Assembly (NCBI RefSeq): GCF_000225525.1
Contig: NZ_AGBF01000014.1
Coordinates: 1 to 64,000 of the forward strand
Direction of reading: 5' to 3'
Length of the DNA: 64,000 bases
From: Streptomyces zinciresistens K42
GTDB taxonomy: Bacteria > Actinomycetota > Actinomycetes > Streptomycetales > Streptomycetaceae
The translations under genes were made by a program, and so were the position numbers. The notes under the pieces are model-generated. The model was not told the DNA's origin and did no database searches. It saw only the letters and a list, made by a program, of their open reading frames with translations. Each line of letters opens with the position of its first letter. Within the stretch, counting starts at the first letter, position 1. Of the stretch, positions 6,106 through 15,214 are shown piece by piece.

Positions 6106-9072
6106 TCAGGCGGCCCGGACGGGGGCCAGCAGAAGCCGCACGGCCGCCGCCTCGGGTGCGTCCAGGTCGTCGTAGATGCCCACGGCCTCCTCCCAGCAGA
6201 CGCGGGCGCGCCCCGTGTGCCCGACGGCGGTCAGGGCGTGCCCCAGCACGGTGAGGACGTTGCCGCGCCGCCACTGCCCGCCGATGCCGCGCAGCACGGT
6301 CAGCGCCATCTCGGCGTTGGCCGCGGCCTGCGCGTAGCGGTGGGCCGCGATGTCGACCTCGGCCAGCCGGAACAGGGTCATGCCCTCCCACAGCCGCTGC
6401 CTGCTGTCGCGGAACACCTCCAGCGCCTCCGTCAGCCGCTCCGCGGCCGGGGCGAGCCGCCCGCTCTGGGTGAGGGCCATGCCCAGGGCGTAGCGGCCGT
6501 TGGCCCCGCGCAGGGAGTTGCCCATGGCGTCGTAGATCTCCATGCCCTCCCGCGCCAGGGAGACGGCGCTGTCCGTGCGGCCCGTCGCCAGGTGGATGCG
6601 GGAGAGGTTGCACAGGGCGCTGGCCTCGCCCGGCCGGTCGGCCAGCGTACGGAAGTGGCGGGCGCCCTCGGTCAGATGCTGCTCCCCGTCCGCGTTGCGG
6701 CCCTGGTAGAGCGCGATGACGCCCCGGGCGTTGTGCGCCCAGCACACCGGCAGCAGGTCGCCGGCCCGGTGGGCGAGGGCGATGGCCTGCTCGGCCTCCT
6801 CGTCCGCCAGGTCGAAGCGGCCGCTGTCGAGGTGCGCGTGCGACAGCGTCATCAGCGCCCGCGCCTCCACCCGCTCCACGCCGACCCGCCGCGCGGCCTC
6901 CCGCAGGGTGCGGGCCGTGGCCTCGTACTCCTTGGAGTTGGCCCCCGACTCCGATATGTCGACCGCGGCCCACAGCAGGTCGACGGCGCGCGGGAGGGCA
7001 CCGGGGCGCTCGGCGCACTGGCGGGCGAAGGCCAGCAGGCAGTGCGCCTCGGTGTAGAGCCAGTCCCGCGCGCGGTCGCGGTCCGCGAGCACCGCCCCGG
7101 GGTGGGTGGTGGCGCAGAGGTGGTCCACCAGCCGGTCCCCCGGCCGCTCGATCGCGTAGACCCGCGCGGCCGTCGCCAGGTAGAAGTCCAGCAGCCGCGA
7201 CATCGCCGCCGCGCGCTCCCCGGGCGGGCGCTCGTCGCGTTCGGCGCACGCACGCGCGTAGAGGCGGACCAGGTCGTGGTAGCGGTAGCGGCCCGGGGCC
7301 GCCGACTCCAGCAGGGAGGTGTCGACCAGCGACTCGAGGAGGTCCTCGGTGTCCTCCGCCGCAAGGTCCAGCACCGCGGCCGCCGCGGCCAGCGAGATGT
7401 CGGGGCCGTCCGCGAGGCCCAGCAGCCGGAACGCCCGCGCCTGGGCGGGCTCCAGGGCGCCGTAGCCCAGCTCGAAGGTCGCCTTCACGGCCAGGTCCCC
7501 GGCCTGGAGCTCGTCCAGCCGGCGCCGCTCGTCGGCCAGCTTGGCGGCGAGCACCGACACCGTCCAGGTGCGCCGCGCCGCCAGCCGGGACGCCGCGATG
7601 CGGATCGCCAGCGGCAGGAAGCCGCACGCCGCGACGACGTCGAGCGCGGCCTCCCGCTCGGCGGCCACCCGCTCCTCGCCCACGATCCGGGTGAACAGCG
7701 ACAGCGCCTCGTCCGGCGACATCACGTCCAGGTCGACCAGATGGGCGCCCGCGAGGCCGACCATGCGCACCCGGGAGGTCACCAGCGCCGCGCAGCCGTC
7801 CGCGCCCGGCAGCAGCGGCCGCACCTGGGCGGCGTCGCGGGCGTTGTCCAGCAGGACCAGCACCCGCCGGCCGTCCAGCACCGAGCGGTACAGGGCCGCG
7901 CGCTCCTCCAGCGAGTCGGGGACCGCCGAGTCCGGCGTGCCGAGCGCGCGCAGGAAGGAGCCGAGGACCGTCTCCGGCTCGGCCGCGCGCGGTCCCGCAC
8001 CCTGGAGGTCGACGTAGAGCTGTCCGTCGGGGAAGGCCGCGCGCGCCCGGTGTGCCACGTGCACCGCGAGCGTCGTCTTGCCCACGCCGCCGATGCCGGC
8101 CAGCGCCGACACCGCCATCACCCGGCCCTCGGCCGAGGCCAGCACCGCGCCCAGTTCGCTCACGCTGGCGGTACGCCCGGTGAAGTCGGGGACAGTGGCG
8201 GGCAGTTGGGCGGGCCGCACCGGTGCCGGTGCGGGCTCGGACGCGGGGGAGGAGGGCTCCGCGAGTGCCGGGTCGGCCCGCAGGATGCGCTGCTGGAGCT
8301 CGCCGAGCACGGGGCCCGGGTCCACGCCGAGTTCGTCCGCCAGCAGCCGGCGGGTGTCGGCGTACACCGCGAGCGCCTCGGCCTGCCGGCCGCTGCGGTA
8401 CAGCGCGAGCATCAGCAGCTCCCGCAGCCGCTCGCGCAGCGGGTGCGCGGCGGTCAGGGCGGTCAGCTCGGACACGGCCTCCGCGTGGCAGCCCTGCTCC
8501 AGGTCCATGTCCAGCCGGGATTCGAGGAGTTGCAGACGCCACTCCTCCAGGCGCACCCGCTGGGCCTGCGCGTACGGACCCGGCACCCCCGCCAGTGTCT
8601 CGCCGTCCCACAGCGCCAGCGCCCGCCCCAGCGCCTCGCGCGCCCGGCGCGGATCGCCCGCGCCCCGCGCCTTCTCGGCCCGCGCCGCCAGTTCCCGGGC
8701 GGTGGCCAGGTCCAGCGCGCCCTCGCGCAGACCGCGCACCGCGTAGCCGCCGGACTCGCTCACCAGGACCCCGGCGCCGAGGATCTTGCGCAGCCGGGAG
8801 GCGTAGGTGCGCAGCGCGGCCAGCGCCCGGGAGGGCGGCTCCTGGCCCCACAGGGCGTCGATCAGCTCCGCCGCCGTGGCCGTGCGGCCCTCGCGCAGCA
8901 GCAGGGCGGCGAGCAGGGCGCGCTGCTGGGGCGATCCGGTGGGCAGCTGCTCCGCTCCGCGCCAGGCCCGTACGGGACCGAGCACGCCGAAGCGCGGCGC
9001 CGCCGCCCGGTCCGCCGCGTCTGCCGAGGAGTCCGGATGCCTCTGCTCCGGCACTCGCGGTGCCCTGTCCAT
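6106..9072 (-). CDS. afsR: AfsR: SARP-type regulator with NB-ARC ATPase and TPR domains
   Basis: An 988-aa global regulator, close to the 993 aa of S. coelicolor AfsR. Order: OmpR-type winged helix (about residues 25-115, FGVLGPVRAWRGAEQL ... LRTYASRLRKILG), BTAD helices (about 120-275), NB-ARC ATPase (about 300-590; Walker A GIGGVGKTTLA near 327-335, Walker B RRVLVLLDNARD), then TPR helices to the end. AfsR is phosphorylated by AfsK, binds and hydrolyses ATP, and activates afsS. ATG 9072 is preferred over the in-frame start 27 bp upstream because GGGGGA lies 5 nt before it. The gene is flanked on both sides by catabolic genes. The 5' region abuts the promoter of the amidohydrolase operon on the other strand. 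Confidence 0.92.
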   Translation of the reverse strand: MDRAPRVPEQRHPDSSADAADRAAAPRFGVLGPVRAWRGAEQLPTGSPQQRALLAALLLREGRTATAAELIDALWGQEPPSRALAALRTYASRLRKILGAGVLVSESGGYAVRGLREGALDLATARELAARAEKARGAGDPRRAREALGRALALWDGETLAGVPGPYAQAQRVRLEEWRLQLLESRLDMDLEQGCHAEAVSELTALTAAHPLRERLRELLMLALYRSGRQAEALAVYADTRRLLADELGVDPGPVLGELQQRILRADPALAEPSSPASEPAPAPVRPAQLPATVPDFTGRTASVSELGAVLASAEGRVMAVSALAGIGGVGKTTLAVHVAHRARAAFPDGQLYVDLQGAGPRAAEPETVLGSFLRALGTPDSAVPDSLEERAALYRSVLDGRRVLVLLDNARDAAQVRPLLPGADGCAALVTSRVRMVGLAGAHLVDLDVMSPDEALSLFTRIVGEERVAAEREAALDVVAACGFLPLAIRIAASRLAARRTWTVSVLAAKLADERRRLDELQAGDLAVKATFELGYGALEPAQARAFRLLGLADGPDISLAAAAAVLDLAAEDTEDLLESLVDTSLLESAAPGRYRYHDLVRLYARACAERDERPPGERAAAMSRLLDFYLATAARVYAIERPGDRLVDHLCATTHPGAVLADRDRARDWLYTEAHCLLAFARQCAERPGALPRAVDLLWAAVDISESGANSKEYEATARTLREAARRVGVERVEARALMTLSHAHLDSGRFDLADEEAEQAIALAHRAGDLLPVCWAHNARGVIALYQGRNADGEQHLTEGARHFRTLADRPGEASALCNLSRIHLATGRTDSAVSLAREGMEIYDAMGNSLRGANGRYALGMALTQSGRLAPAAERLTEALEVFRDSRQRLWEGMTLFRLAEVDIAAHRYAQAAANAEMALTVLRGIGGQWRRGNVLTVLGHALTAVGHTGRARVCWEEAVGIYDDLDAPEAAAVRLLLAPVRAA

Positions 9073-9221
9073 CGCCGTCCCCCTAGGGCCCGATTGCAAC
9101 GTGGCCAGTCTGCCTTGTTCCGGACGCCGCGTCAGCCGTGGAGAGCCGCATCACAGACCGGCGCGCGGGATGTCACAAGGTCCTCACCCGCCCTTCGCGC
9201 GGAGTCCCGCACCCCGCGTAG

Positions 9222-9250
9222 CTGACGGGTCGTCAGATCGGCGCTACGGT
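9222..9250 (+). promoter_or_regulatory. Operator and -10 for leaderless amidohydrolase transcript
   Basis: CTGACGGGTCGTCAG (9222-9236) lies directly upstream of a TANNNT box TACGGT (9245-9250). The ATG at 9258 is 7 nt after the -10, which is the spacing expected for a leaderless mRNA. The palindrome therefore sits in the -35/-10 spacer, a repressor position. Confidence 0.65.
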
Positions 9251-9257
9251 GACGGAC

Positions 9258-10496
9258 ATGGACACCGAGACGACGTTTCCGCTGATCATCTCCGTGGACG
9301 ACCACACGGTCGAGCCGCCCACCGTCTGGCAGGACCGGCTTCCGAAGAAGCACCTCGACACCGCCCCGCGCATCGTGCGCGCCCCCCTGCGCGAGATGAC
9401 CTTCCTGGGCGGCCGGTTCAAGCCCGTCATGGGCCGCCCCGGCGAGGACGGCCCCGTCGGCGACTGGTGGGTGTACGAGGACCTGCAACGCCCCCTGACC
9501 CGCCTCGACACCGCCGTCGGCTGCGGCAGGGACGAGATCCGGCTGGAGGTCATCACCTACGAGCAGATGCGGCCCGGCTCCCACGACGTCCCCGCCCGCC
9601 TCGCCGACATGGACGTCAACCACGTCCAGTCCGCCCTGTGCTTCCCGACCTTCCCGCGCTTCTGCGGCCAGACCTTCACCGAGGCCGCCGACCACGAGCT
9701 GGGCCTGCTGTGCGTGCGGGCCTACAACGACTGGATGGTGGAGGAGTGGTGCGGCCCCGACGCCCGGGGCCGGCTCATCCCCCTGACGCTCGTCCCGCTC
9801 TGGGACGCCGAGCTGGCCGCGGCCGAGGTGCGCCGCAACGCGGCCCGCGGGGTGCGGGCCGTCGCCTTCTCCGAGATACCCCCGCACCTCGGCCTGCCGT
9901 CCGTGCACACCGACGCCTGGGACCCCTTTCTCGCCGCCTGCGACGAGACCGGCACGGTCATCGCCATGCACATCGGCTCCAGCAGCCGGATGCCCTCCAC
10001 CTCCGCCGACGCGCCGCCCGCCGTCGGCTCCACCATCACCTTCGCCAACTGCTGCTTCTCGATGGTCGACTGGCTGATGAGCGGCAAGTTCGAGCGCTTC
10101 CCGAACCTCAGGGTCATGTACGCGGAGGGCCAGATCGGCTGGATCCCCTACATCCTGGAGCGCGCCGACGTCGTCTGGGAGGAGAACCGCGGCTGGGGCG
10201 GGGTCGCCGACAAGGTGCACCGCCCGCCGTCCGAGCTGTTCGCCGGGCACGTCCACGGCTGCTTCTTCGACGACGCCTTCGGGCTGCGCAACCTCGACTC
10301 CATCGGCGTCGGCAACGTCCTCTACGAGACCGACTACCCCCACTCCGACTCCACCTGGCCGAAGTCGCGCGAGGTCGGCGAGGCGCAGATGGGCCACCTC
10401 GACCCGGACACCGTCGAGCGGATCGTGCGGGGCAACGCCATCGAGCTGCTGGGGCTGACGCGCGAGGGGCTGTGGCCGGGCGGCGGTGCCCGGTGA
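9258..10496 (+). CDS. Amidohydrolase family protein (amidohydro_2, PF04909 type)
   Basis: A 412-aa TIM-barrel amidohydrolase of the decarboxylase/hydrolase type. Visible motifs are ISVDDHTVEPPTVWQDR (the D-x-H-x-x-E metal start), the strand ending VIAMHIGSS with its metal His, and YETDYPHSDSTWP with the catalytic Asp. This group hydrolyses or decarboxylates cyclic acids and is common beside LLM oxidoreductases in actinobacterial CoA-ester pathways. The start at ATG 9258 fits the promoter spacing; a GTG at 9249 in the same frame overlaps the -10 and is less likely. First gene of a three-gene operon. Its stop overlaps the next start by 4 bp. Confidence 0.85.
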   Translation: MDTETTFPLIISVDDHTVEPPTVWQDRLPKKHLDTAPRIVRAPLREMTFLGGRFKPVMGRPGEDGPVGDWWVYEDLQRPLTRLDTAVGCGRDEIRLEVITYEQMRPGSHDVPARLADMDVNHVQSALCFPTFPRFCGQTFTEAADHELGLLCVRAYNDWMVEEWCGPDARGRLIPLTLVPLWDAELAAAEVRRNAARGVRAVAFSEIPPHLGLPSVHTDAWDPFLAACDETGTVIAMHIGSSSRMPSTSADAPPAVGSTITFANCCFSMVDWLMSGKFERFPNLRVMYAEGQIGWIPYILERADVVWEENRGWGGVADKVHRPPSELFAGHVHGCFFDDAFGLRNLDSIGVGNVLYETDYPHSDSTWPKSREVGEAQMGHLDPDTVERIVRGNAIELLGLTREGLWPGGGAR

Positions 10497-11416
10497 GCCT
10501 GCGCTACGGCATCCAGCTCCCCGTCCAGTCCCAGAGCACCCTGTACGCCGAGCCCTGGGAGGCCGCGGCCGGACCGGCCGACCTCGTCGCGGTCGCCCGC
10601 GCCGCCGAGGACGCCCGCTTCGCGTACGTCGCGAGCTGCGACCACGTCGCCGTGCCGCGCCGGCTCGCGCGGGCGATGAGCACGGTCTGGTACGACCCCG
10701 TCGCCACCCTGGCCTTCCTCGCCGCCAGCACCGAGCGGACCCTGCTGCTCAGCCATGTGGCCGTGGTGGGACTGCGCCACCCCCTGCTGAGCGCCAAGCA
10801 GTACGCCACCCTCGACCACCTCAGCGGCGGCCGGCTCGTCCTCGGGGTCGGCGCCGGGCACGTGCGCGAGGAGTTCGAGGTGCTCGGGGCCGACTTCGCG
10901 CGGCGCGGCCCCGTGCTGGACGAGACGATCGACGCCCTGCGCGCCGCGCTCGGGCCCGAGGAGTTCCCCGAACACCACGGCAAGCTCTTCGACTTCGCGG
11001 ATCTGGGCCAGCTGCCCAGGCCCGCCCAGGAGCGGGTGCCGGTGTGGGTCGGCGGCTCGTCGCCCGCCGCCGTGCGCCGGGCCGCGCTCAAGGGGGACGG
11101 CTGGCTGCCGCAGGGCGACCCGCGCGAGCGCCTGCCCGCGCAGATCGCCCGCATCCGCGCGCTGCGCCAGGAGGCGGGCGTGCGGGGGCCGTTCACGGTC
11201 GGGGCCATCGCCGAGCCGCTGTACGTCGGCCCGCCCGGCTGGGACGTGGGGCGCCGCACGCTCAGCGGGCCGCCGCAGCGGCTCGCCGCGTCGCTGCGGG
11301 CGTACCGCGCGATGGGCGTGGACCAGGTCCAGGTGCGCTTCCGCAGCCGCGGCCGGGACGAACTCGTGGACCAGATAGCCGCCTTCGGGGCCGAGGTCGC
11401 CCCGCATCTCGACTGA
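10493..11416 (+). CDS. LLM-class F420-dependent oxidoreductase
   Basis: A 307-aa luciferase-like monooxygenase-fold protein. LRYGIQLPVQSQS opens strand 1; the segment QYATLDHLSGGRLVLGVGAGHVREEFEVLG is the family signature (broken here only for reading), and VPVWVGGSSPAAVRRAAL is the late cofactor-binding loop. Members with this pattern use F420 (or FMN) to oxidise or reduce alcohols, aldehydes or unsaturated thioesters. Coupled to the amidohydrolase by a GTGA overlap at 10493 and followed after 9 bp by an SDR gene. The presence of fbiC at 20.8 kb makes F420 the likely cofactor (inference). Confidence 0.85.
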   Translation: MSLRYGIQLPVQSQSTLYAEPWEAAAGPADLVAVARAAEDARFAYVASCDHVAVPRRLARAMSTVWYDPVATLAFLAASTERTLLLSHVAVVGLRHPLLSAKQYATLDHLSGGRLVLGVGAGHVREEFEVLGADFARRGPVLDETIDALRAALGPEEFPEHHGKLFDFADLGQLPRPAQERVPVWVGGSSPAAVRRAALKGDGWLPQGDPRERLPAQIARIRALRQEAGVRGPFTVGAIAEPLYVGPPGWDVGRRTLSGPPQRLAASLRAYRAMGVDQVQVRFRSRGRDELVDQIAAFGAEVAPHLD

Positions 11417-11425
11417 GGGGGAGCC

Positions 11426-12187
11426 ATGGGCAAGCTGGAGGGCCGGGTCGTGATCGTCACCGGCGCGGCACGCGGGCAGGGCGAGCAGGAGGCGCGGCTG
11501 TTCCGGGCCGAGGGCGCGGAGGTCGTCGTCGCGGACGTGCTCGACGAGCAGGGCGGGGCGCTGGCGGAGGAACTCGGCGCGCGGTACGTGCACCTGGACG
11601 TCGGCAGCGAGGACGACTGGCGTGCGGCGGTCGCGGCCGTCAGGGCGGCCCACGGGCGGGTGGACGGCCTCGTCAACAACGCGGGCATCCTGCGCTTCAA
11701 CTCCCTCGTCGACACCCCGCTCGACGAGTTCATGCGGGTCGTGCGGGTCAACCAGGTCGGCTGCTTCCTCGGCATCAAGGCGGTGGCGCCCGAGCTGGCG
11801 GACGGCGGGACCATCGTCAACACCGCCTCCTGCACCGGCATGACCGGCATGGCGGCCGTCGGCAGCTACGCGGCGACCAAGCACGCCGTCCTCGGCCTCA
11901 CCCGGGTCGCCGCGCTGGAGCTCGCGCCCCGCGGCATCCGGGTCAACGCGATCTGTCCGGGCGCCGTGGACACCGCGATGTCCAACCCCGCGCTGCTGGA
12001 CCCCGGCGCCGGCGCGGACGCCGGGGCGCTGGACGGGTACTACCGCAAGCTCGTGCCGCTGGGCCGGATGGGCCGGCCCGAGGAGGTGGCCCGCCTCGCC
12101 CTGTTCCTGACGTCCGAGGACTCCTCGTACATCACCGGCCAGCCCTTCGTGATCGACGGCGGCTGGCTGGCCGGAGTACGTATCTGA
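11426..12187 (+). CDS. SDR-family NAD(P)-dependent oxidoreductase (3alpha/20beta-HSD-like)
   Basis: A 253-aa classical short-chain dehydrogenase. Cofactor motif TGAARGQGE (residues about 12-20), NNAG (about 87-90), catalytic Ser followed by Y148-x3-K152 in SYAATK, and the ICPGAVDTAM segment after strand 6. The Asp after strand 2 (VVADVLDEQ) argues for NAD(H). The sequence style is that of actinobacterial hydroxysteroid-type dehydrogenases, but the substrate is unknown. GGGGGAG precedes the ATG by about 5 nt. Last gene of the 9258-12187 operon. The stop codon lies within a few bases of the operator of the next operon. Confidence 0.88.
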   Translation: MGKLEGRVVIVTGAARGQGEQEARLFRAEGAEVVVADVLDEQGGALAEELGARYVHLDVGSEDDWRAAVAAVRAAHGRVDGLVNNAGILRFNSLVDTPLDEFMRVVRVNQVGCFLGIKAVAPELADGGTIVNTASCTGMTGMAAVGSYAATKHAVLGLTRVAALELAPRGIRVNAICPGAVDTAMSNPALLDPGAGADAGALDGYYRKLVPLGRMGRPEEVARLALFLTSEDSSYITGQPFVIDGGWLAGVRI

Positions 12188-12260
12188 CGCACCGTCAGCT
12201 ATTGACGCTCCGGGCGCACGGTGCCACAGTCGGCGGCAAGCAGATCTGACGGAATGTCAG
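12184..12260 (+). promoter_or_regulatory. Sigma-HrdB-like promoter sandwiched between two CTGAC-N5-GTCAG operators
   Basis: CTGACGCACCGTCAG (12184-12198) precedes TTGACG (12202-12207), 17 bp, CACAGT (12225-12230). A second palindrome, CTGACGGAATGTCAG (12246-12260), covers the expected start region. Centre-to-centre distance of the two operators is 62 bp, compatible with cooperative or looping repression. Drives the LLM - amidohydrolase - aldehyde dehydrogenase operon. Confidence 0.75.
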
Positions 12261-12286
12261 AAACGATGTGGGGACGGTGAACCTCC

Positions 12287-13405
12287 TTGGAATTCGGGCT
12301 CTTTGTACAGGGATACGTGGGCAAGCGCGGCGAGACCGACCCGCTCGCCGAGCACAAGGCGCTGATGGAGGAGACCGAGTACGTCATCCAGGCCGACAGG
12401 TCCGGCTTCAAGTACGCCTGGGCCTCGGAGCACCACTTCCTGGAGGAGTACTCGCACCTGTCCGCCAACGAGGTCTTCCTCGGCTACCTCGCGCACGCCA
12501 CCGAACGCATCCACCTGGGCTCCGGCATCTTCAACCCGCTCGCCCAGGTCAACCACCCGGTGAAGGTCGCCGAGAAGGTCGCCATGCTCGACCATCTCAG
12601 CGAGAACCGCTTCGAGTTCGGCAGCGGACGCGGCGCCGGGTCGCACGAGATCCTCGGCTTCATCCCCGGTGTGACCGACATGAACTTCACCAAGGAGATC
12701 TGGGAGGAGACGATCGCCGAGTTCCCCAAGATGTGGCTCCAGGACGAGTACGCGGGCTTCCAGGGCAAGCACTGGCAGCTGCCCCCGCGCAAGGTCCTGC
12801 CGAAGCCGTACGGGAAGTCGCACCCGGCGATGTGGTACGCGGCCGGCTCGCCCCCCTCGTACGCCATGGCCGCGCGCAAGGGGCTCGGGGTGCTCGGCTT
12901 CAGCGTCCAGAAGGTCTCCGACATGGAGTGGGTGCTGGAGCAGTACAAGACGGCGATCGTGGACGCCGAGCCGGTCGGCGACTTCGTCAACGACAACGTC
13001 ATGGTCACCACCACCGCGATCTGCGCGCCCACGCACGCCGAGGCGGTCGAGACCGCGGTGAACGGCGGGCTGCACTACCTCCCCTCGCTGGTCTTCCGCT
13101 ACCACGACACCTTCCCGCGGCCCGAGGGCTTCCCCGAGTGGCCCCAGACGCTGCCGGAGTACACCGCGGAGTTCGTGGAGCTGCTCATCGAGGAGGAGCT
13201 GCTGATCTGCGGCGACCCCGACGAGGTGCTCACCCAGTGCAAGCGGTGGGAGCAGGCCGGCGCCGACCAGCTGAGCTTCGGGCTGCCGGTGGGGGTGCCG
13301 AAGGAGGACACGCTGCGCACGATCCGGCTGATCGGCGAGCACGTCGTCCCGAAGATCGACACCGACCCCGTGCACCGCACGACCCGCTTCCGGCAGTCCG
13401 CCTGA
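12287..13405 (+). CDS. LLM-class flavin/F420-dependent oxidoreductase
   Basis: A 372-aa luciferase-fold oxidoreductase beginning EFGLFVQGYV. The frame opens only at 12281 after an in-frame TGA, so the TTG at 12287 is the only sensible start; GGGGA lies about 12 nt upstream. Typical features are WASEHHFLEEYSHLS near strand 2, VAEKVAMLDHLSENRFEFGSGRG in two family blocks (quoted across a motif boundary), and a C-terminal segment CGDPDEVLTQCKRWEQAG that marks the longer bacterial-luciferase-type subgroup. That subgroup more often uses FMN than F420, so the cofactor is left open. First gene of an operon with an N-acyl-D-amino-acid deacylase-like protein and an aldehyde dehydrogenase. Confidence 0.85.
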   Translation: MEFGLFVQGYVGKRGETDPLAEHKALMEETEYVIQADRSGFKYAWASEHHFLEEYSHLSANEVFLGYLAHATERIHLGSGIFNPLAQVNHPVKVAEKVAMLDHLSENRFEFGSGRGAGSHEILGFIPGVTDMNFTKEIWEETIAEFPKMWLQDEYAGFQGKHWQLPPRKVLPKPYGKSHPAMWYAAGSPPSYAMAARKGLGVLGFSVQKVSDMEWVLEQYKTAIVDAEPVGDFVNDNVMVTTTAICAPTHAEAVETAVNGGLHYLPSLVFRYHDTFPRPEGFPEWPQTLPEYTAEFVELLIEEELLICGDPDEVLTQCKRWEQAGADQLSFGLPVGVPKEDTLRTIRLIGEHVVPKIDTDPVHRTTRFRQSA

Positions 13406-13483
13406 CCGGCCCCGGGCCCGCGCGGGGCCCGCGGCACGGTCCGGCCCCGCGCCGCCCGCACCCAGGAACGAGGAGGAACCGTC

Positions 13484-15214
13484 ATGCTCGATCACGTCGT
13501 CCGGGGCGCGACCGTCGTCGACGGGACGGGCGCGCCGGGCCGGGTCGCCGACGTGGGGACGCGCGACGGCCGGATCGCCGTCGTCGGCACCGTCACCGAG
13601 GACGCCCGCACCACCGAGGACGCCCGCGGGCTCGTCCTCGCCCCCGGCTTCGTCGACCCGCACACCCACTACGACGCCCAGCTCTTCTGGGACCCCTGCG
13701 CCACCCCCTCCCTCCACCACGGGGTGACCACCGTCGTCGGCGGCAACTGCGGCTTCACCCTGGCCCCGCTGAACCCGGCCCGGCCCGAGGACGCCGACTA
13801 CACCCGCCGCATGATGTCCAGGGTCGAGGGCATGTCCCTGGTCGCGCTGGAGGAGGGCGCGCCCTGGAACTGGCACTCCTTCGGGGAGTACCTGGACGCC
13901 CTCGAAGGGCGTGTCGCGGTCAACGCCGGTTTCATGGTGGGACATTGCGCGCTGCGGCGCCACGTGATGGGCGCGGACGCGGTCGGCGGCCGGCCCGACG
14001 AGCGGCAACTGGCCGAGATCGTCCGGCTGCTGCACGACGCCATGGACGCGGGCGCCTGGGGCTTCTCCACCACCCAGTCCGCCACCCACTCCGACGGCGA
14101 CGGCAGGCCGGTGGCCTCCCGGCACGCGGACCCGGCCGAACTGCTGGCGCTCTCCCGGGCCGTGGGGGAGCACGAGGGCACGCAGATCGAGGCGATCGTC
14201 GCGGGCTGCCTGGACCAGTTCAGCGACGCCGAGATCGACCTGTTGGCCGGGATGAGCGCCGCCGCCGGGCGCCCCCTGAACTGGAACGTCCTCACCGTCG
14301 ACGCCGCGGTCCCCGAGCGGGTGCCCCGCCAGCTGCTGGCCAGTGAGCGGGCCCGCGGGGCCGGGGGCCGGGTCGTGGCGCTGACCATGCCGATCCTCAC
14401 CCCGATGAACATGTCGCTGGGCACCTTCTGTGCGCTCAACCTCATCCCGGGGTGGGGGCCGGTCCTCGCCCTGCCCGTGCCCGAGCGGATCGAGCGGCTG
14501 CGCGACCCCGGCGTCAGGGCCGGCCTCCTCGCGCACGCCGCGTCCAGGGAGGCGGGCGTCTTCCGCCGGCTCACGAACTTCGCCCGCTACGTCGTCGGCG
14601 ACACCTACAGCGCGGCCAACCGCGCGCTGAGCGGCCGGGTCGTCGGCGACATCGCCGCCGAACGCGGCCAGGAACCCTTCGCGTGCCTGGCGGAGATCTG
14701 CGCGGCGGACGATCTGCGCACGGTCCTGTGGCCCATGCCCACCGACGACGACCCCGCCTCCTGGGCCCTGCGCGCCCAGACCTGGCAGCACGAGGACGTC
14801 CTGCTGGGCGGCTCGGACGCCGGGGCGCACCTGGACCGGATGTGCGGGGCGCCGTACACCACCCGCTTCCTCGGGGACTGCCTGCGCGGGCGCGGGCTCA
14901 TGGGCCTGGAGAAGGCCGTGAAGATGCTGACCGACGACCCCGCGCGGCTGTTCGGGCTGCGCGAGCGCGGCCGGATCCGGGAGGGCTTCCACGCGGACCT
15001 GGTGCTCTTCGACCCCGAGCGCGTCGACGCCGGCCCGGCCACCCTGGTGCACGACCTGCCGGGCGACAGCCCGCGCCTGGACTCCAAGGCCCTCGGCATA
15101 CGGTCCGTCCGCGTCAACGGCGTCGAGGCGATCCGGGACGACGTGGTGAGCGGTGCCGTCGCCGGGCGCGTGCTGCGCTCGGGGCGCGACACCCGGACGG
15201 TGGCCACCCGGTGA
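13484..15214 (+). CDS. N-acyl-D-amino-acid deacylase / D-aminoacylase-like amidohydrolase
   Basis: A 576-aa metal-dependent amidohydrolase of the urease superfamily. The N-terminal beta-sandwich (VVRGATVVDGTGAPGR), the metal motif GFVDPHTHYDAQ (H60 and H62), GGNCGFTLAP, the C-terminal GGSDAGAHLDRMCG with the catalytic Asp, and the closing HADLVLFDPERV are all characteristic. AGGAGG is about 6 nt before the ATG. Such enzymes cleave amide or cyclic amide bonds, so the pathway may handle an amide-linked intermediate, but the family is also found in CoA-ester operons with uncertain roles. The next gene overlaps its stop by 4 bp. Confidence 0.85.
   Translation: MLDHVVRGATVVDGTGAPGRVADVGTRDGRIAVVGTVTEDARTTEDARGLVLAPGFVDPHTHYDAQLFWDPCATPSLHHGVTTVVGGNCGFTLAPLNPARPEDADYTRRMMSRVEGMSLVALEEGAPWNWHSFGEYLDALEGRVAVNAGFMVGHCALRRHVMGADAVGGRPDERQLAEIVRLLHDAMDAGAWGFSTTQSATHSDGDGRPVASRHADPAELLALSRAVGEHEGTQIEAIVAGCLDQFSDAEIDLLAGMSAAAGRPLNWNVLTVDAAVPERVPRQLLASERARGAGGRVVALTMPILTPMNMSLGTFCALNLIPGWGPVLALPVPERIERLRDPGVRAGLLAHAASREAGVFRRLTNFARYVVGDTYSAANRALSGRVVGDIAAERGQEPFACLAEICAADDLRTVLWPMPTDDDPASWALRAQTWQHEDVLLGGSDAGAHLDRMCGAPYTTRFLGDCLRGRGLMGLEKAVKMLTDDPARLFGLRERGRIREGFHADLVLFDPERVDAGPATLVHDLPGDSPRLDSKALGIRSVRVNGVEAIRDDVVSGAVAGRVLRSGRDTRTVATR

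Noticed and set aside
5714..8851. A 1045-codon minus-strand frame overlapping afsR
   Set aside because: Out-of-frame shadow of afsR; composition is Gly/Arg/Ala-rich without domains.
9132..10397. Long minus-strand frame opposite the amidohydrolase gene
   Set aside because: Antisense shadow; no recognisable motif, while the plus strand has clear metal-site motifs.
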